From Portulaca oleracea (lineage: Eukaryota; Streptophyta; Magnoliopsida; Caryophyllales; Portulacaceae), in assembly GCA_029582165.1 (NCBI GenBank), contig CM055870.1, forward strand, positions 1,655,298 through 1,719,297: a stretch of 64,000 nt of DNA, given 5' to 3'. Position 1 is the first letter of the stretch, and every line of letters starts with the position of its first letter. This document shows, piece by piece, positions 1 through 11,919 of this stretch. The translations under genes were made by a program, and so were the position numbers. Under the pieces are notes generated by a model, which was given only the letters and a program-made list of their open reading frames with translations, was not told where the DNA came from and did not search any database.

Positions 1-800
1 CTTGCTTGAATTGAGAAAGCTTGAGAAAGTTTGATTACAAATGCTAGAAATCAATGAAAGCTTGAAGAACAATGAAGAACAATTGAGAACTTGAAGAACA
101 ATTAAAGAGAGATTAAAGCAAATAAAGGAAAGCAATTAAATCTAATTCTACTCCTAAACTACCTAGGCTAATTGATTATTTAGATTAATACAAGTGGGTA
201 TTTATAGAAGAAGGAAAAATACAACCCCAAAACCCTAGAACAATCGCAGCACGCGCGTCTGCAGATAGTGTGGCTCGGGCGAGCAGAAATTTGGCTCGGG
301 CGAGCAAACGTTCTGGCTGGTGTTTTTGTTGCTCCAGAACCCTTGCTCGGGCGAGCAGAAATTTGGCTCGGGCGAGCAAGCGTTCTGGGCAGTTTTCCCT
401 GTCGACTTCAAACACGCATAACTTCTTCATCCGAACTCCGTTTTAGGCCCGTAAGATATTGATGGAAAGCTCTCGGTGTGTACTTTAAGCTCCCAAAATT
501 TCAGAGCCATCGGAGTTGTAACGAAGGAGTTATGACCCAAAGGGTGAAGGTACACGTATTTCAAACCTTTAAGTTTGTACCGCTCTCGCTTGCGCCAATC
601 TTGATATGGAATTTCCGACTTCGGTTTCGCCTCGGGTCTCGGCTCGGGTTGACTTGGTTTGACTCGGGTCTCGGCTCGGGTTGACTTGGTTTGACTCGGG
701 AAATAGCTCGAGATTCCCTAAAAACCTTCAATTAGGCCCAAACTTCTTCTAACTCCTTATTTTCCTACAAAACACCAAATCATTATATCTAATATATAAA
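1..800 (-). mobile_element. LTR-retrotransposon LTR-like fragment (left edge)
   Basis: The minus strand reads like a plant LTR: a GC-rich upstream part (about 250-720), a TATA-type motif CTATAAATA near 197-205, then an AT-rich transcribed-leader-like stretch running off the window edge. The GC-rich part holds four copies of the near-palindrome GCTCGGGCGAGC between 273 and 377, in a duplicated block, and a 32-bp tandem duplication at 631-694. No coding domain, primer site or target duplication is visible, so the superfamily is unknown. A region of similar layout occurs at about 50640-51440. The right boundary is approximate. Confidence 0.4.
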
Positions 801-995
801 TAGGGGTTAAAACAAGCAAATATACCTTATAAAAGAGAAGAAATTCGGCTCGAAACGAGGCCGAACATCCATATTACTTGTTATTTTTTAAAATTGTGCA
901 ATCAAATTTTATAAATTTCGATCATAAATTTCTCGATATATACAATGATCAAAGAGTGACATTGAAGACCGTGAAAGTCAAGATTATAATAATTA

Positions 996-1014
996 ATATG
1001 AGACGGAGGGAGTA
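996..1014. mobile_element. Stowaway-type MITE terminus (single end)
   Basis: The string GAGACGGAGGGAGTA matches the well-known terminal inverted repeat of plant Stowaway (Tc1/mariner-type) MITEs, here as a right end next to TA. I could not find the matching left end upstream, so only a remnant is called. Confidence 0.5.
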
Positions 1015-2324
1015 AATACTTGACCATTGTCTGTGTCGACTATTTGAATGAGCAATTTAGATTGACTCTTTGAATTTGGTTGTTTTGGAAAATGAAATAT
1101 ATTTTGTAAAATTGGATGTTCCTAAACAAATGTATTTGGTAAGATTTTATTTATACTTTGTATTAATTATTTTATTGACGTTGATAATTTGACATATTTT
1201 TTTTTTGAAAATTTTGGGTAAAATAATCATTTTAAAATAAAGATGTTTTCAATAGATTGCTCTACTTTGCCAAATATCAATTTGATAATATGGAACAAAA
1301 CAATCAAAATAGTTCAATAGACTATTTTTGGCCCATGGATCATTGAATAGGCCATTTATCAAATATCCGATATGAAAATGTGATGCGGCACCATTGAACC
1401 TTCTTCCAGCAGATGATGACGTATATCAAAAACACAATCCACGTCAGATGGGGCTCCTAAATTTAAGTTCAAAAGAGTCTCTATAAGCCATCAATTATTA
1501 TTCATATAAAATTTATTTCTTTGATTGTGAAATTATTCGTATTAAGTAGTTTCGTGTAAGACTATGATTAGTGATATGATCTAGTAGATTGACTCCATCT
1601 CTCCTTTTTGTCTGAGAGTCCCGGCAATAGCGGAATTAAAATAGAAGATGACTTGAAGGAGACCATACAATATTATGATAAGAAAGTGGATATTCCGCAA
1701 ATTTGACCAATAATTTTTTGAGAATGAAATACCACTAACTAATAACTATACTATACCCATTTTTAGTTGCTGTTGCTGTAGAATGGGGTCTCAAACATAT
1801 AACAAACAAAGTGGAAGATACAAAGAAACTTCATTCCCATTTGGGTTTTGCTGATTAGTGGGATTAGGCTGCCTACCTTTGAAATTCAACCTATCAATGT
1901 TGAGTACTCATTTTCCAAGCTTACTAATTAATCAAACTTAATTAAGGGAGGTTTTTAGCTTGAAAAGCTCCAATCATTATTGAAATGTCTGCTAATCAAA
2001 GACAACTACCAAAGATTAGTTATTTTCAACTCATAGCTACATATACAAATATTAAACGCTGATCGTTACTATTTATCATTTCAATACTGGATTCTATTTT
2101 CAAATTATCAACTCTCATTAGATAAACACTAAATTATTTATCATAAATTGAAAAGACAAGTGATAAGTCTCATTTTTAATTTAAAAAATGATACTAAAGA
2201 AACCCTAGTTGAAAAAGGATCAATAATAATTAGTTATATGTACATTTAATAGGAAACTTAACGCTTAATTAGGTTATCATTCATGTGACTAACTTCAGCA
2301 CCTATCTAAAAAATATGCAACTAA
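1015..2324. other. Intergenic, no feature seen
   Basis: This is AT-rich sequence with no ORF of convincing composition, no clear inverted repeat and no RNA gene. The same holds for most of 2539-3246 and 3567-4330, apart from a poly-A run near 4169-4183. Confidence 0.5.
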
Positions 2325-2538
2325 GGCACCGTTCTTTTGTGCGTTAATGCACCCAAACGCAACGTAAAATCAATAAAACCTAACGCATGGCAAATGCAAG
2401 ATAACACAACTTATCACAATCTACTATTCACCTCTACTCACCTTTTTATTATTTCCTACCGCAACCTAACGCAACTTAACGCAACCCAAACGCAACTTAT
2501 CGAAACACAAACGTAACGCAACGCAAAAAAACGGTGCA
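2325..2538. mobile_element. Tourist-like MITE, family T1
   Basis: The terminal inverted repeats start GGCACCGTTCTTTTGTGCG and end with the complement CGCAAAAAAACGGTGC. The interior is rich in ACGCAAC motifs. TAA flanks both ends, which fits the 3-bp TWA target duplication of PIF/Harbinger (Tourist) elements. Relatives lie at 3296, 12114, 13593 and 27963. Confidence 0.6.
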
Positions 2539-3246
2539 TAAGTATATTAGGTGTGTTGAAGATAGGTCATGAAAAGCATCTCTGAAGAATTGTTTTTATC
2601 GAACTTGATCATTTATTATTGTTAAACTGAACTAGCTAATTAATCATTTTAAATGTAAAATTTAGAAAAATTCAAACATTATTATGTGGATAGATGTGAT
2701 TCTCTATTTTCGTTTAAACTTAGATCATGAAAGTGAGTTTATTTATGAGTGGTCCCTTAGGAATGAATTACTTTGGCAAGTAGGCTTCATAATTCACTGA
2801 CTTCTAAAACCTGGGATGAGTGTATGTATGCATATATTAATTGTGATGGGGTTGGATATATTTCTCATGATTTTATCCATTTTGTGTATTTTTTTTTCTT
2901 TTTGTTGTTTTTTGATTGATTGTGATAGCCTACAAGATTGATTATAGATTCATTGCAGTGGACCCATAATTTATTAATTAATTGAGAAGGCAAGCAACTT
3001 GATTCATAATTTCCATTTCATTGGATGCTGTATGACTGTGTCACAGGATATGAGGGTTTCTTTCCAACACATTTTTTTTAATTAATCAGGAAGATGCTAA
3101 AGATAAATATTTAAAAAATGTTTTGTTTGAAATTTGAAATAAAAAAAAAGTATATGAAGTGTTCCATCTGAAATTATTTGAGTTCCTCTTTAGCAAAATT
3201 TTTGGTTTACCTTTATTCAGTGAATGAATGAATTCAATGAGATTTA

Positions 3247-3566
3247 GGTACTGTTCTTTGGACGAGTTATTTTCAAATTAATATAGTTAGATTTATGCCC
3301 CGTTCTTTTGTGCGTTGTGTTTGCGTTGCGTTACGTTTAGTTGCGTTGGAAATAGTTAAAAGGTAATGATAATTTGCGTTATGTTGCGGTAAGTTGCATT
3401 GCGTTTGGGTGCGTTAACGCATAAAAGAACGGGGCCTTAGATAAATTAGCATAAGTTATGATATTTTTTTGGGAAATTGTATTTTAGAATGAATATTTTT
3501 TGGGGAATTGTATAAAGTTGAGATAAGTTAGAAGAGTTAGAACTAACCTAATAAAAGAACAAGACC
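3247..3566. mobile_element. Tourist-like MITE, family T3, interrupted
   Basis: The left end GGTACTGTTCTTTGG and right end AAAAGAACAAGACC are imperfect inverted repeats, flanked on both sides by TTA (3244-3246 and 3567-3569). The interior, with its GGAAATTGTATT motifs, resembles the elements at 20877-21061 and about 48075-48187. A T1 element at 3296-3436 sits inside it. Confidence 0.55.
3296..3436. mobile_element. Tourist-like MITE, family T1, nested
   Basis: The element has the ends TGCCCCGTTCTTTTGTGCG and CGCATAAAAGAACGGGGCC, with TTA on both sides. It lies wholly inside the T3 element 3247-3566, so it inserted later. Confidence 0.65.
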
Positions 3567-4330
3567 TTAATTTACAAAAAGACTTATTGACTTTCATCAT
3601 TAGACTATTACATTATATCCAAATGTGATTTTTAGCTTGAAACCTAAATGAGAGGGTTTCATTATCCGTATATTACTAATTACTATCTCTATACAAAAAT
3701 GTTTCTAAGTTGACTAAGTTTTGACACGTTGATTATTCACAAATTCTAATGAGTTATAATATGATATCTTTCTAATAATATTAATTTCAAACTATAATTC
3801 ATTATTTTTGTGAGTAATAAGTAGTCCAAGCTTGATTTAAATTGCCAAATATTTGGGACCCCAGGATAATATTTCTTTTCATTAATTACTTATTTCCATA
3901 CATGAAGTTTACTTTTCACCCTTGTATAACTTTAAATAATTAAAAAATTACTTTGTCAAGATAAAAAAATGAATAAACAAAAAAAAAATGCACTCCTTCC
4001 TTTTTCACTGCTTAGTCACCATGACATCACCACTAAATCAAATTATGAATGTTAGGTCAGTTCGGTGAGTTATGTGGGGGTGTTGCCACCTGGAATTGTT
4101 TGCCTCCAGTGTTATGGAGACATTGCTGTTGATTTTGAACTATGTCAATGACATTAGTTTTTTGTAGTAAAAAAAAAAAAAAAAGAAACGCTCTTAGAGT
4201 CCTAGATAAAAAGGTTATGTAATATATACAATGGAAATAATCTAATAAACATAAATTTTAATATCATGTGAATTTTTATATTTAAAAAGTTACTCATAAA
4301 TTTGTTATCAATCTACTTTAAATAAAGACA

Positions 4331-4880
4331 ATTACATTTGCCCTACCTGACATTTGTGGTAATAATTTTTACACACCCGACATTTGTGAAATAATTTTTA
4401 CCTTACCTGACATTTAGTGAAAATAACTTTTAGGGGTTGAATTTGGTTACTTCTTACCGAAAATGTGAAAAGTATCAAAATGCCCCTATATAACTATATG
4501 AATGTACCATGCTACCCCTAACATTGAGAAATAAATGACTTAAATGACCTTTTCATTTTCAGAATGGGGAGGGATATTGGGTTTTCGAAGAAATAAAGTA
4601 GAGAAAAGGTTGGGGTTTAAATGCCATATGAATTAATATTAAGGGTAAAAACATCAATTCATATTTAATTGAAAGTTATATGAATTAATATCAAGGGTAA
4701 AAAAGTCAATTTATATTTATCTTTTTTATGTTCGCCGGAAAATTCAACAAAAATCAATTATCCAATATTTTAGGAGGTTTAAATATATGACCACTTAATG
4801 TCAGATAAGGTAAAAATTATTTCCCAAATGTCGGATGTGTAAAAATTATTACCACAAATATCAGGTAGGGTAAATGTAAT
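4331..4880. mobile_element. Foldback MITE with about 100-bp arms
   Basis: The left arm (about 4331-4440) carries ATTACATTTGCCCTACCTGA followed by repeats of a TGACATTTGTG-type motif. The right arm (about 4785-4880) is its reverse complement with few mismatches. The centre is unique AT-rich DNA. No coding capacity is seen and no clear target duplication was found, so the superfamily is open. Confidence 0.65.
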
Positions 4881-6144
4881 TTAGTCACTTTAAATATGTA
4901 ACATCCTTCAAACTATTCATTATATTTTTTAACGTCTTTAAATTTTTTCATGAGACATACATAATACTTTCATCAACTTGACTATTTATAGTAAGGTTAA
5001 CTTGTACACCAAAATGTCAAACAAAGCCTTGATGATTAAGATATAACCAACCTTAATCACTACTTCAATTAGATTTATGAAATCCAAAATAAAATATTTC
5101 TTAACACAACTTAAAAATAATCAAATGACAACTACTCCCATCATCCAATTTTAGTTTCCTCACCCAACTTTAGGTCTTAGCGGAAGTAAAATCTTCCATT
5201 AGATGAAAATTGTGAGGTTGATCAATGGACACGTTTGTTATGGTCAGTTTGGTGAACAAATAAAATTTACGAGGATAAAAAAGTACGTACTAGTGTTTGG
5301 CCGTTGGGGTTAACATTTACTTGTGCTTTTGGTCATTGGTTGTTACATAATACATAATAGTGTATATATGGCTGAAATCTGGAATGCAATGGTAAGGTAT
5401 ATATGCAGAATGACAGTGAATCCAAAAATGGTGATTTTATTATTATAATTAATGTTGGCGTTGAATATGAATTGGTTTGGGTACCACAAAATGTGGGTAT
5501 AGAGAGGATCTGTTTGGTGGGCCAAAAATTACAAAATTGTTGGATATATGCTATTCCAGTATTCCTGGATGCCACTGCTTCAACTTCCTTTTGTGTGTTT
5601 AGATTACGTTTGGGTCCATTGCCACCACCCCATACATACTCAGATACTCATACTACAACTACATTCCATCTCCATATATTCTTCCATTGTTTTACCCGTG
5701 ATTCTCCCAATATTGCCTGTGTTTGCAGACACTTTTGTTTCTATGTATCCAGCTCAATTTTACACATTCAAATTCCCTATCCAAAAGTATATATGCACGA
5801 CACAATTTGAAATTTGTCACCATTTTAGATCAAATCATTACCTTGCTTGTAGGACCAAATTTACTTGCTTTGAAGGGTTGTTGCACTGTGGATATACTCA
5901 AGTCTGTAACGTTCTATTATTGACTTATTTTTAATGTTTACTGAAAAAAGAAAAGGAAGATGTTGGAGACGTGGGACAAGGTCAGAAGCAGAGTAGACAT
6001 GTGGAAGAGCAGAGGAAGTGATCAGTGAGTGAAGGGCATGTTGAGTAAAAGCACCGATTCCTTTCCTCACATGAACACAACCCATTACATCCAAACACCA
6101 AACTCCCCCCACTTCACATCACATGAGTACCCTAATTGTAGTTA
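4881..6144. other. Intergenic, no convincing gene
   Basis: Several short overlapping frames are open here on both strands (about 5333-6112), but they have no recognisable domain and their composition looks non-coding. I see no repeat structure. Confidence 0.4.
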
Positions 6145-6270
6145 CGCCTGGTTGTTTTATACGGTTGGTTGCAGTTAGGTGTGGTGGAAATTTGAAAATT
6201 GTGGTGAGTGAGAGAAAATTATGGTGCGGTATAAAACTAAAAATAACTAGTAGCATAAAAGAACGAAGCT
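6145..6270. mobile_element. Tourist-like MITE, family T2
   Basis: The left end CGCCTGGTTGTTTTATACGG pairs imperfectly with the right end CATAAAAGAACGAAGCT. TTA flanks both sides (6142-6144, 6271-6273). The interior has GTGGTG-rich sequence typical of the T2 copies in this window. Confidence 0.55.
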
Positions 6271-7218
6271 TTACTCTCTATTTCTAAAAATAAAAATGAT
6301 ACAAGTCTTAGAACATGACACATTTTAACCTTGCCATTTTAGTTTCTAACATAATATTTTCATAATGGTCACATCATTATGTCATACAAAGGTATTTTTC
6401 ATTAAAAATTTAATAATTTATACATTTTTTCATTTAATAATTAAGTATATTAAATTATTATAATTTATATAATAAACAAACACGGAATTTGAAATGTCAT
6501 TTTGACTTACCATACATAATATTGTTTATGTATAAGATAATATGGATAGTTCGAAAGGATTATTTTTCTCAACTTAAATTCTAATAAATTAAAGTAAAAT
6601 GTCTCATTAAAATAATTTTACTACTTTTTCATGGCATGGTAATTAGGTAGCAATTGACTTCTAAATCTTATATCAATTACAATTAGTCTCCTATCATACA
6701 ATTTCGAATAAGACTATTATGTCTAATCAAGTTTAAAATTTTGAAGTATTGATTTTAATTTTTTTTTATAAAGTCAAACTTTTATGGGTAGTATTGAGTA
6801 ATGACCAAGTATTCTTCAGACCTTGCCACTCTGATTTAAAATTCGATAAATGTACTTATCACCATATGGCTTTGTTTAGATTAACGATATTTACGCCAAG
6901 TCTACCGTATCATCCTCATCTGTGTTGGAGTTATTTAATGCTAGAAAGTTGAAGTCGGTCGCATTTTACTCAAGTTGAAGTACTTCTGTACTTGGGTGGG
7001 TTGAACATGGTCAAATCCAGAAGATCTACCCATTCATATTTAATTCCCCAGGCAATTATTACCATTATTATTTATGATTATAATCTTTGTTATAGTGATG
7101 GATCACATGGTACTTGCAGTTGCTGCTCTTTTATGCCACCTACATTCATAATATCATATCTCCTATCCAACAAACCAGTCTTAACATCCACGCAAATGCA
7201 CCCCCAGTTTCACCACTC

Positions 7219-7227
7219 TTTATACAT
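7219..7227 (+). promoter_or_regulatory. Possible TATA box of the 7311 gene
   Basis: TTTATACAT lies about 90 bp upstream of the ATG at 7311, a plausible TATA position with a short leader. This is called from position and motif only. Confidence 0.3.
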
Positions 7228-7310
7228 CAACGTACTACTCTACTGCTTGTAACATTAAAACTTGATCTATAGTACATCTTACGTTCAAATCTGCAGATCG
7301 ATCGATATCA

Positions 7311-7649
7311 ATGGTGATGGGATCGGACAAGGAAGAGTTTCCAGGGTTCCAGATATTTGCACCAAAGGATGAATATGTCCCAATCAGAAGAGCATTAAGC
7401 AGACTGCAACGAAGAGCTCCAGCACCTCGACCGCTTCAGCTTAAACCCTCGGTGTCATTCAAGGCTGAGGGTAACCCTAAACTTAACTTTTCTTCTTCGT
7501 CTTCTTCAGCCTCGACTTCGTCTTTTGGTTCGTTCTGCAGTAAGGACCCCATCCCTCTGCTTTCGCCCCTGGTTTCGCCGTCTTTTGTTGAGAAGAAAAA
7601 CTCCTACATTCAGACGGAAAGTAATACTAATACTGCAACATCACATTAG
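7311..7649 (+). CDS. Small plant protein of unknown function
   Basis: This single-exon ORF encodes 112 residues. I do not recognise the family. The first 50 residues look conserved in style: acidic and hydrophobic residues with FPGFQIFAPKDEYVPIRRAL, then a basic, proline-rich stretch (RRAPAPRP). The rest is a serine-rich low-complexity tract (about residues 60-75) and a polar tail. There is no signal peptide or membrane segment. Codon use is balanced and less AT-rich than the flanks, and a TATA-like motif sits about 90 bp upstream, so it is probably a real gene. A second in-frame ATG lies two codons downstream. No function is proposed. Confidence 0.6.
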   Translation: MVMGSDKEEFPGFQIFAPKDEYVPIRRALSRLQRRAPAPRPLQLKPSVSFKAEGNPKLNFSSSSSSASTSSFGSFCSKDPIPLLSPLVSPSFVEKKNSYIQTESNTNTATSH

Positions 7650-8308
7650 TTGGTATTAGTCCTTTTGTAATGGTTTCCCTTTGATCCTCTTCTGCCATGT
7701 AAATTGACAAATGTTTTCGGTAGTTTCAGTTTTGGGAGATACACACTACAGACTGTAACTCAACTCATAAGTAATCAAGTTTTAAGTACTATGGTTGCTT
7801 TCATTTCGTTAGTTTATTGGTATTTACTTCAATCTGAGCATGATGCGACTGATATATGTAATTTGTATAAATTCTGTTTGAATTGCCCCGTTGAAAGTGG
7901 CATATCTACATCATACGTAACGTCCAACTAAAGGAATCTCGATGACTTGTTCTATAGTTTGAACAATTTTTCCAGAGATCGAGAGATTATATATCCATCA
8001 ACTACAGAACTCAAATTGTCGCCATATACATGAAAATTGAAAAACTGGTAGACTCAATCACATCTTGCATCTTCAGAATCATCCGATAGACTCACATACC
8101 TTGAATTTTCCTCATAATCTTATATGTTAGGAGTTTTAATATCTTTTCCTTTTTCTTTTTAGGCAAAGGAGGCACAAACTATATTACATTATTATATATA
8201 AATATAAAAAATAGTATGAGTGAACTATAACTATAATGTTTGGTATAAAATTATTCCATAATTTTCATTTTAAAAAAATTAAAATATGTCTAATAGATAT
8301 GGTTTAGG
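7650..8308. other. 3' flank and intergenic DNA
   Basis: This is the presumed 3' untranslated region of the 7311 gene followed by AT-rich DNA. No further gene or repeat is seen. Confidence 0.4.
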
Positions 8309-8602
8309 GTTTTTGGACCGTAATATACTGAACTTTTGGAGTATTGGACAACAATATACTGAACTTTCACATTGGACAATAATACACTGTACTTTGGGGG
8401 TGATGGGTAATAATGCACTCATAGTAATTCCGGCGGTGACTAACTTGGTGACATAGGATCACCATCAAATCAGCCATCGTCGAATCCTTCTGGGTGTATT
8501 ATTGTCCAATACCTCATAAAGTACAGTGTATTATTATCCAATGTCAAAGTTCAGTGTATTATTGTCCAATACCTTAAAAGTTCAGTATATAAGCGTCCAA
8601 AA
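8309..8602. mobile_element. Foldback MITE (TACTGAACTT family)
   Basis: The left arm (8309-8400) has TTTTTGGACCGTAATATACT and repeats of TATACTGAACTTT and GTATTGGACAA. The right arm (8500-8602) is the reverse complement, ending AGCGTCCAAAAATC. A partial relative lies at 22609-22712. There is no coding capacity, and the superfamily is not determined. Confidence 0.65.
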
Positions 8603-9680
8603 ATCATATAGTTTATTAAGGTGTAATTTATATTTACTTGGATAGTCAGCACGTACTATACTCGTTAGAATTGAAAATTAATCCTAATTACCAAAAAATT
8701 AGTGTAAAAAGTGATACTGATTAATAATATAATGAAAAAAAAAATAACACACTCAAAAATATTTTGGGCCAAAACTCATATCCACAGTTCCACACCCAAC
8801 AACGTAAAGGTAACTTGAAACATAACCCAAGTCATGTATGATGTCTAAATTTTGGACTTGGGCTTTCCAGCTGGATTGATGACTGATTTTCGTTGGGCCG
8901 CTGTGATAAAGATGGATCATATTGGCCCCTTTCGCATTTCTCAAACCATGCTAGTTCTGCAGTTCATTTAGCCCTCCTATTGTAAAGATACTTCTTGTGG
9001 AAAATAAATTTTTTTAAGAGAATACTATTTAATGAATCATCATATTGACTCAATTTTGATTACTTCAAAAGGTAAATAAACTATAATTTAATTCTTTTTT
9101 TTATCCCTTTTCTACTTGTTAGCCCATTAATTTTATCCTAGAGAAGAAGCTATAGTGTTACACTCTTTAATTGTATATATTTAACACTTAAACACATAAA
9201 ATATAAAATCGTGATATATTCATAGCTAACTAGAGACTAGAGTACCATTGATCATTTCTCTAGAAATAAAACGAGTATTTTAATATATACTTATGCAATT
9301 GGTGAAGCTATTCTAAAAGGTATGTAAGCCAAGTACAGTAGTTTGCTTAATTCATACAAGCCCGTCTTTTTTATATTATATTATGCAGTCCACGATATTC
9401 CGGGGTCGATTTCCATAGATCATGCTTTATAATAATTGAGTGGTATAATCTTGGGTGCTTACTTTTTCTTCCACCTACTCCATCCTCCTTAACTTAGTGA
9501 CCTAACTATAAGTCTATATAAGTCAATATGCATAATTCAGATTTAACATTTTAACCCTGTGCTGTGAGTGAGAGTGAGAGTGAGAGTGAGTGTAGCAAAA
9601 CCAAACCCCGGCTAAAACTATTCTTTTGATGATTCCCTTTTGAAAAAGCAAAATTAGACCCTAAACATTCACTGTATTAA
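8603..9680. other. Intergenic and J1 upstream region
   Basis: No gene is seen. From about 9600 the sequence (GATTCCCTTTTGAAAAAGCAA) resembles the region just upstream of the related genes at 14311 and 19415, so it is probably the J1 promoter or leader, later split by the MITE at 9681-9917. Confidence 0.4.
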
Positions 9681-9917
9681 GCCCTGTTCTTTTATGCAGC
9701 TAATAGGATGCGGTGTCACACTGCACCGTAATTTTTCATATCCCATCACAACCTACCACAATCCACTACAATCTATTTTTTTAATTTAATTTATCTTTTT
9801 ATTAAAAATTAAACTTTCTGTATTCTACTATAACCCACCACAACTTTTATCAATCCACCACAATTTACTATATTTCCCTCACATCGCACTGCAACAAATG
9901 GTATAAAAGAATGGGCC
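9681..9917. mobile_element. Tourist-like MITE, family T2, upstream of J1
   Basis: The ends GCCCTGTTCTTTTATGC and GTATAAAAGAATGGGCC are inverted repeats, and TAA flanks both sides exactly (9678-9680, 9918-9920). It lies about 175 bp upstream of the J1 start codon, inside sequence shared with the paralogues' upstream regions. Confidence 0.7.
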
Positions 9918-10092
9918 TAATTATCACTATGAATTTAAAAAGCACAGAAATGATGATGGTGTGGGGCGTTTAAATAAAGTAAAGATGGCAAATAAAATTA
10001 GGATGCATACTATATTATTCGGTACTAACTACTCTGATCAATCTACTAATACTAATAATAATTCTGAAATAAAGAAATAGGATAGAAATAAA

Positions 10093-11239
10093 ATGTTTAT
10101 CAAGCTCAACCGGTTCCTGTTCTTCCAACAACCACCACCTCCACCACCATCATCATGGTGGTCATCTTCCCCTTCCCCTTCCCCGTCCACATCTCCGTCC
10201 CCAAATCAGAAAATAATGCTCGTTCTGAGCTCCATCTTAGAGCGCCTGAAAAACCACGTGAAAACAGACATGTTTTTGTCTCTCTTCAAAACACACTTAG
10301 TAGTTGTAGGGTCTACAAAGGCAACCATCATCACCACCCTGATCCTCGGCGGTGGCCTATTGGTGGTCTGTCTGGTGTTCCTCCCGGGCCCCACCTTAGT
10401 GCTCCTTTACTACCTCTCCCTCGCCTGCTTCTACCTCTGCCTCGGCATCCTCGGCCTCCTATGCCTTATCTGCTACTACCTCTTCAAGGTGTTGTGCTTC
10501 GCTCTCGAATTTATCTTCGAGTTACTGTCGGTCGTGCTGTCCCTCACGTGCCGATGGCTGCTGTCGGCTCTTCGTGCCACCTACAGCCTCTTTCTACGGG
10601 TGATGTCCCGGTGGTTATTCCCTGCGGAGAGGACCAGGCCCAGTTGGGTCTCCAGAGGGTGGTCGGTCACGTGCAGGTGGGCGTCCACTGTACTGTCAGT
10701 CGCACGCAGGTGGCTGCTGTCGTCCTGTTACTGGGCCCGGTTAGACAGCAAGGATCGCGATGAAGAGGACACAGCTGGCGCCGCTGGGCCTGAGCCGTCA
10801 TCGGCAAAGGCGGCTCCGGAAAACCGCCCTAGCAGTAGTGATCCCCACAGAGAAGGAAACAAAGCAACGAGGCCGGAAAACCGCCCTAGCAGCAGCGGTC
10901 CCCGCAGAGAAGGAAGCAAATCAACGATGCCGGAAAACCGCCCTAGCAGCAGTCGTCCCCGCAGAGAAGGAAGCAAATCAACGACGCCGGAAAACCGCCC
11001 TGGCAGCAGCAGTGAGCCCTACAGAGAAGGTAGCGATCCAGTGGTTATAGATAGACAAAAGATGAAAGAGAGTGACGTGTTCAAACGCGCCATGGAAGAA
11101 GAGTGGGCCGCTCGTCACCGCGAGTTGGAACGACAGGTTAATTTATTCAATTGCATTACTTTTCTAATCTCTTTTTACTGTCTCTTGTTTACATCAGATA
11201 TCTGGGCTAGTGAAAATTACTCCCCCTAATGATAAACAA

Positions 11240-11270
<31 letters not shown>

Positions 11271-11919
11271 TGGAAAATATCAGGCGGAAGAAGCACGGAG
11301 GCAACGTAGCAGCAAAAGAGCTCAAAATGTGCGGCCAAAGACTCAAGAGAAACGCAAAAAACAACGGGTAGGCAAGGATGAACCGCAAACAAGCCGTACA
11401 ATGGAGGTTTGCATCATATAAGCACATATTTATTTTATGTTATTTATAATTTACTTATCAATATGTAAAAGATATATAGTCTTACGTACGCACTGTAATT
11501 GCAGGATGAAGAGACACTGAAAGATACAATTCGCGATGAGATTATGAAAGATCTAAGTAAATTAAAGAAATATGACACTCTAGATTCTCTACTTCGGGTT
11601 GTAGGGATCCCAATTAGGTTCAAGCCGTCTCGCAATGAAGTAAGCTAGCTTTTAACTTTCTTGTGTATTGATAATTTATTTCAGATGTTTATGACTGTAA
11701 TTCTGCTTTTAATTCCTTAAGTTTGCTCTGGCTATAATCCTAGGTTGAATCCTAACAATATATTCCTCCGTAATGATATTGTAGCTACGCGAAGCATACA
11801 GACAAGCTTGTCAAAAGTTTCATCCGGACAAATTAATCGGGGCTGACTTGCGCCACCGAATTCAATCAGAGGAGACGCTCAAGTTGATTAATAAGCTCAA
11901 AACTGAATCCGAGTTGTAG
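10093..11919 (+). CDS. J1: membrane-anchored protein with C-terminal J-domain
   Basis: Four exons join in phase 0: 10093-11136, 11284-11406, 11505-11639 and 11785-11919, giving 478 residues; all three introns have GT..AG ends. Residues 1-40 are KLNRFLFFQQ followed by proline- and serine-rich sequence. Two or three hydrophobic segments follow (about 77-97, 102-130 and 132-160). Four 19-residue repeats of the type PENRPSSSxPxREGxK occupy 242-315. A charged helix (REKMKES-type to ELERQ, 320-348) ends exon 1. Exons 2-4 are basic, then give LLRVVGIP and LREAYRQACQKFHPDKL, with the HPD motif at 447-449. HPD is the J-domain motif that stimulates Hsp70; the arrangement with a C-terminal J-domain recalls plant auxilin-like proteins. 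I infer a membrane-tethered Hsp70 co-chaperone. The compartment and substrate are unknown. Confidence 0.75.
10816..11031 (+). repeat. 57-bp coding tandem repeat in J1
   Basis: Four head-to-tail units of about 57 bp encode the 19-residue PENRPSSS repeats. The partial copy at 12863-13253 keeps two units. The paralogues at 14311 and 19415 have only a single related PENG segment, so the array expanded in J1. Confidence 0.85.
11240..11270. repeat. (AAT)n microsatellite in J1 intron 1
   Basis: About ten AAT units lie shortly before the intron 1 acceptor. Confidence 0.9.

Noticed and set aside
5333..6112. Several overlapping open frames of 60-135 codons on both strands
   Set aside because: No recognisable domain, non-coding-like composition, and mutual overlap. 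None has supporting splice or promoter structure.
10816..11031. A possible CRISPR-like array
   Set aside because: The 57-bp repeats have no spacers, are in frame and encode a protein repeat; the DNA is plant nuclear.
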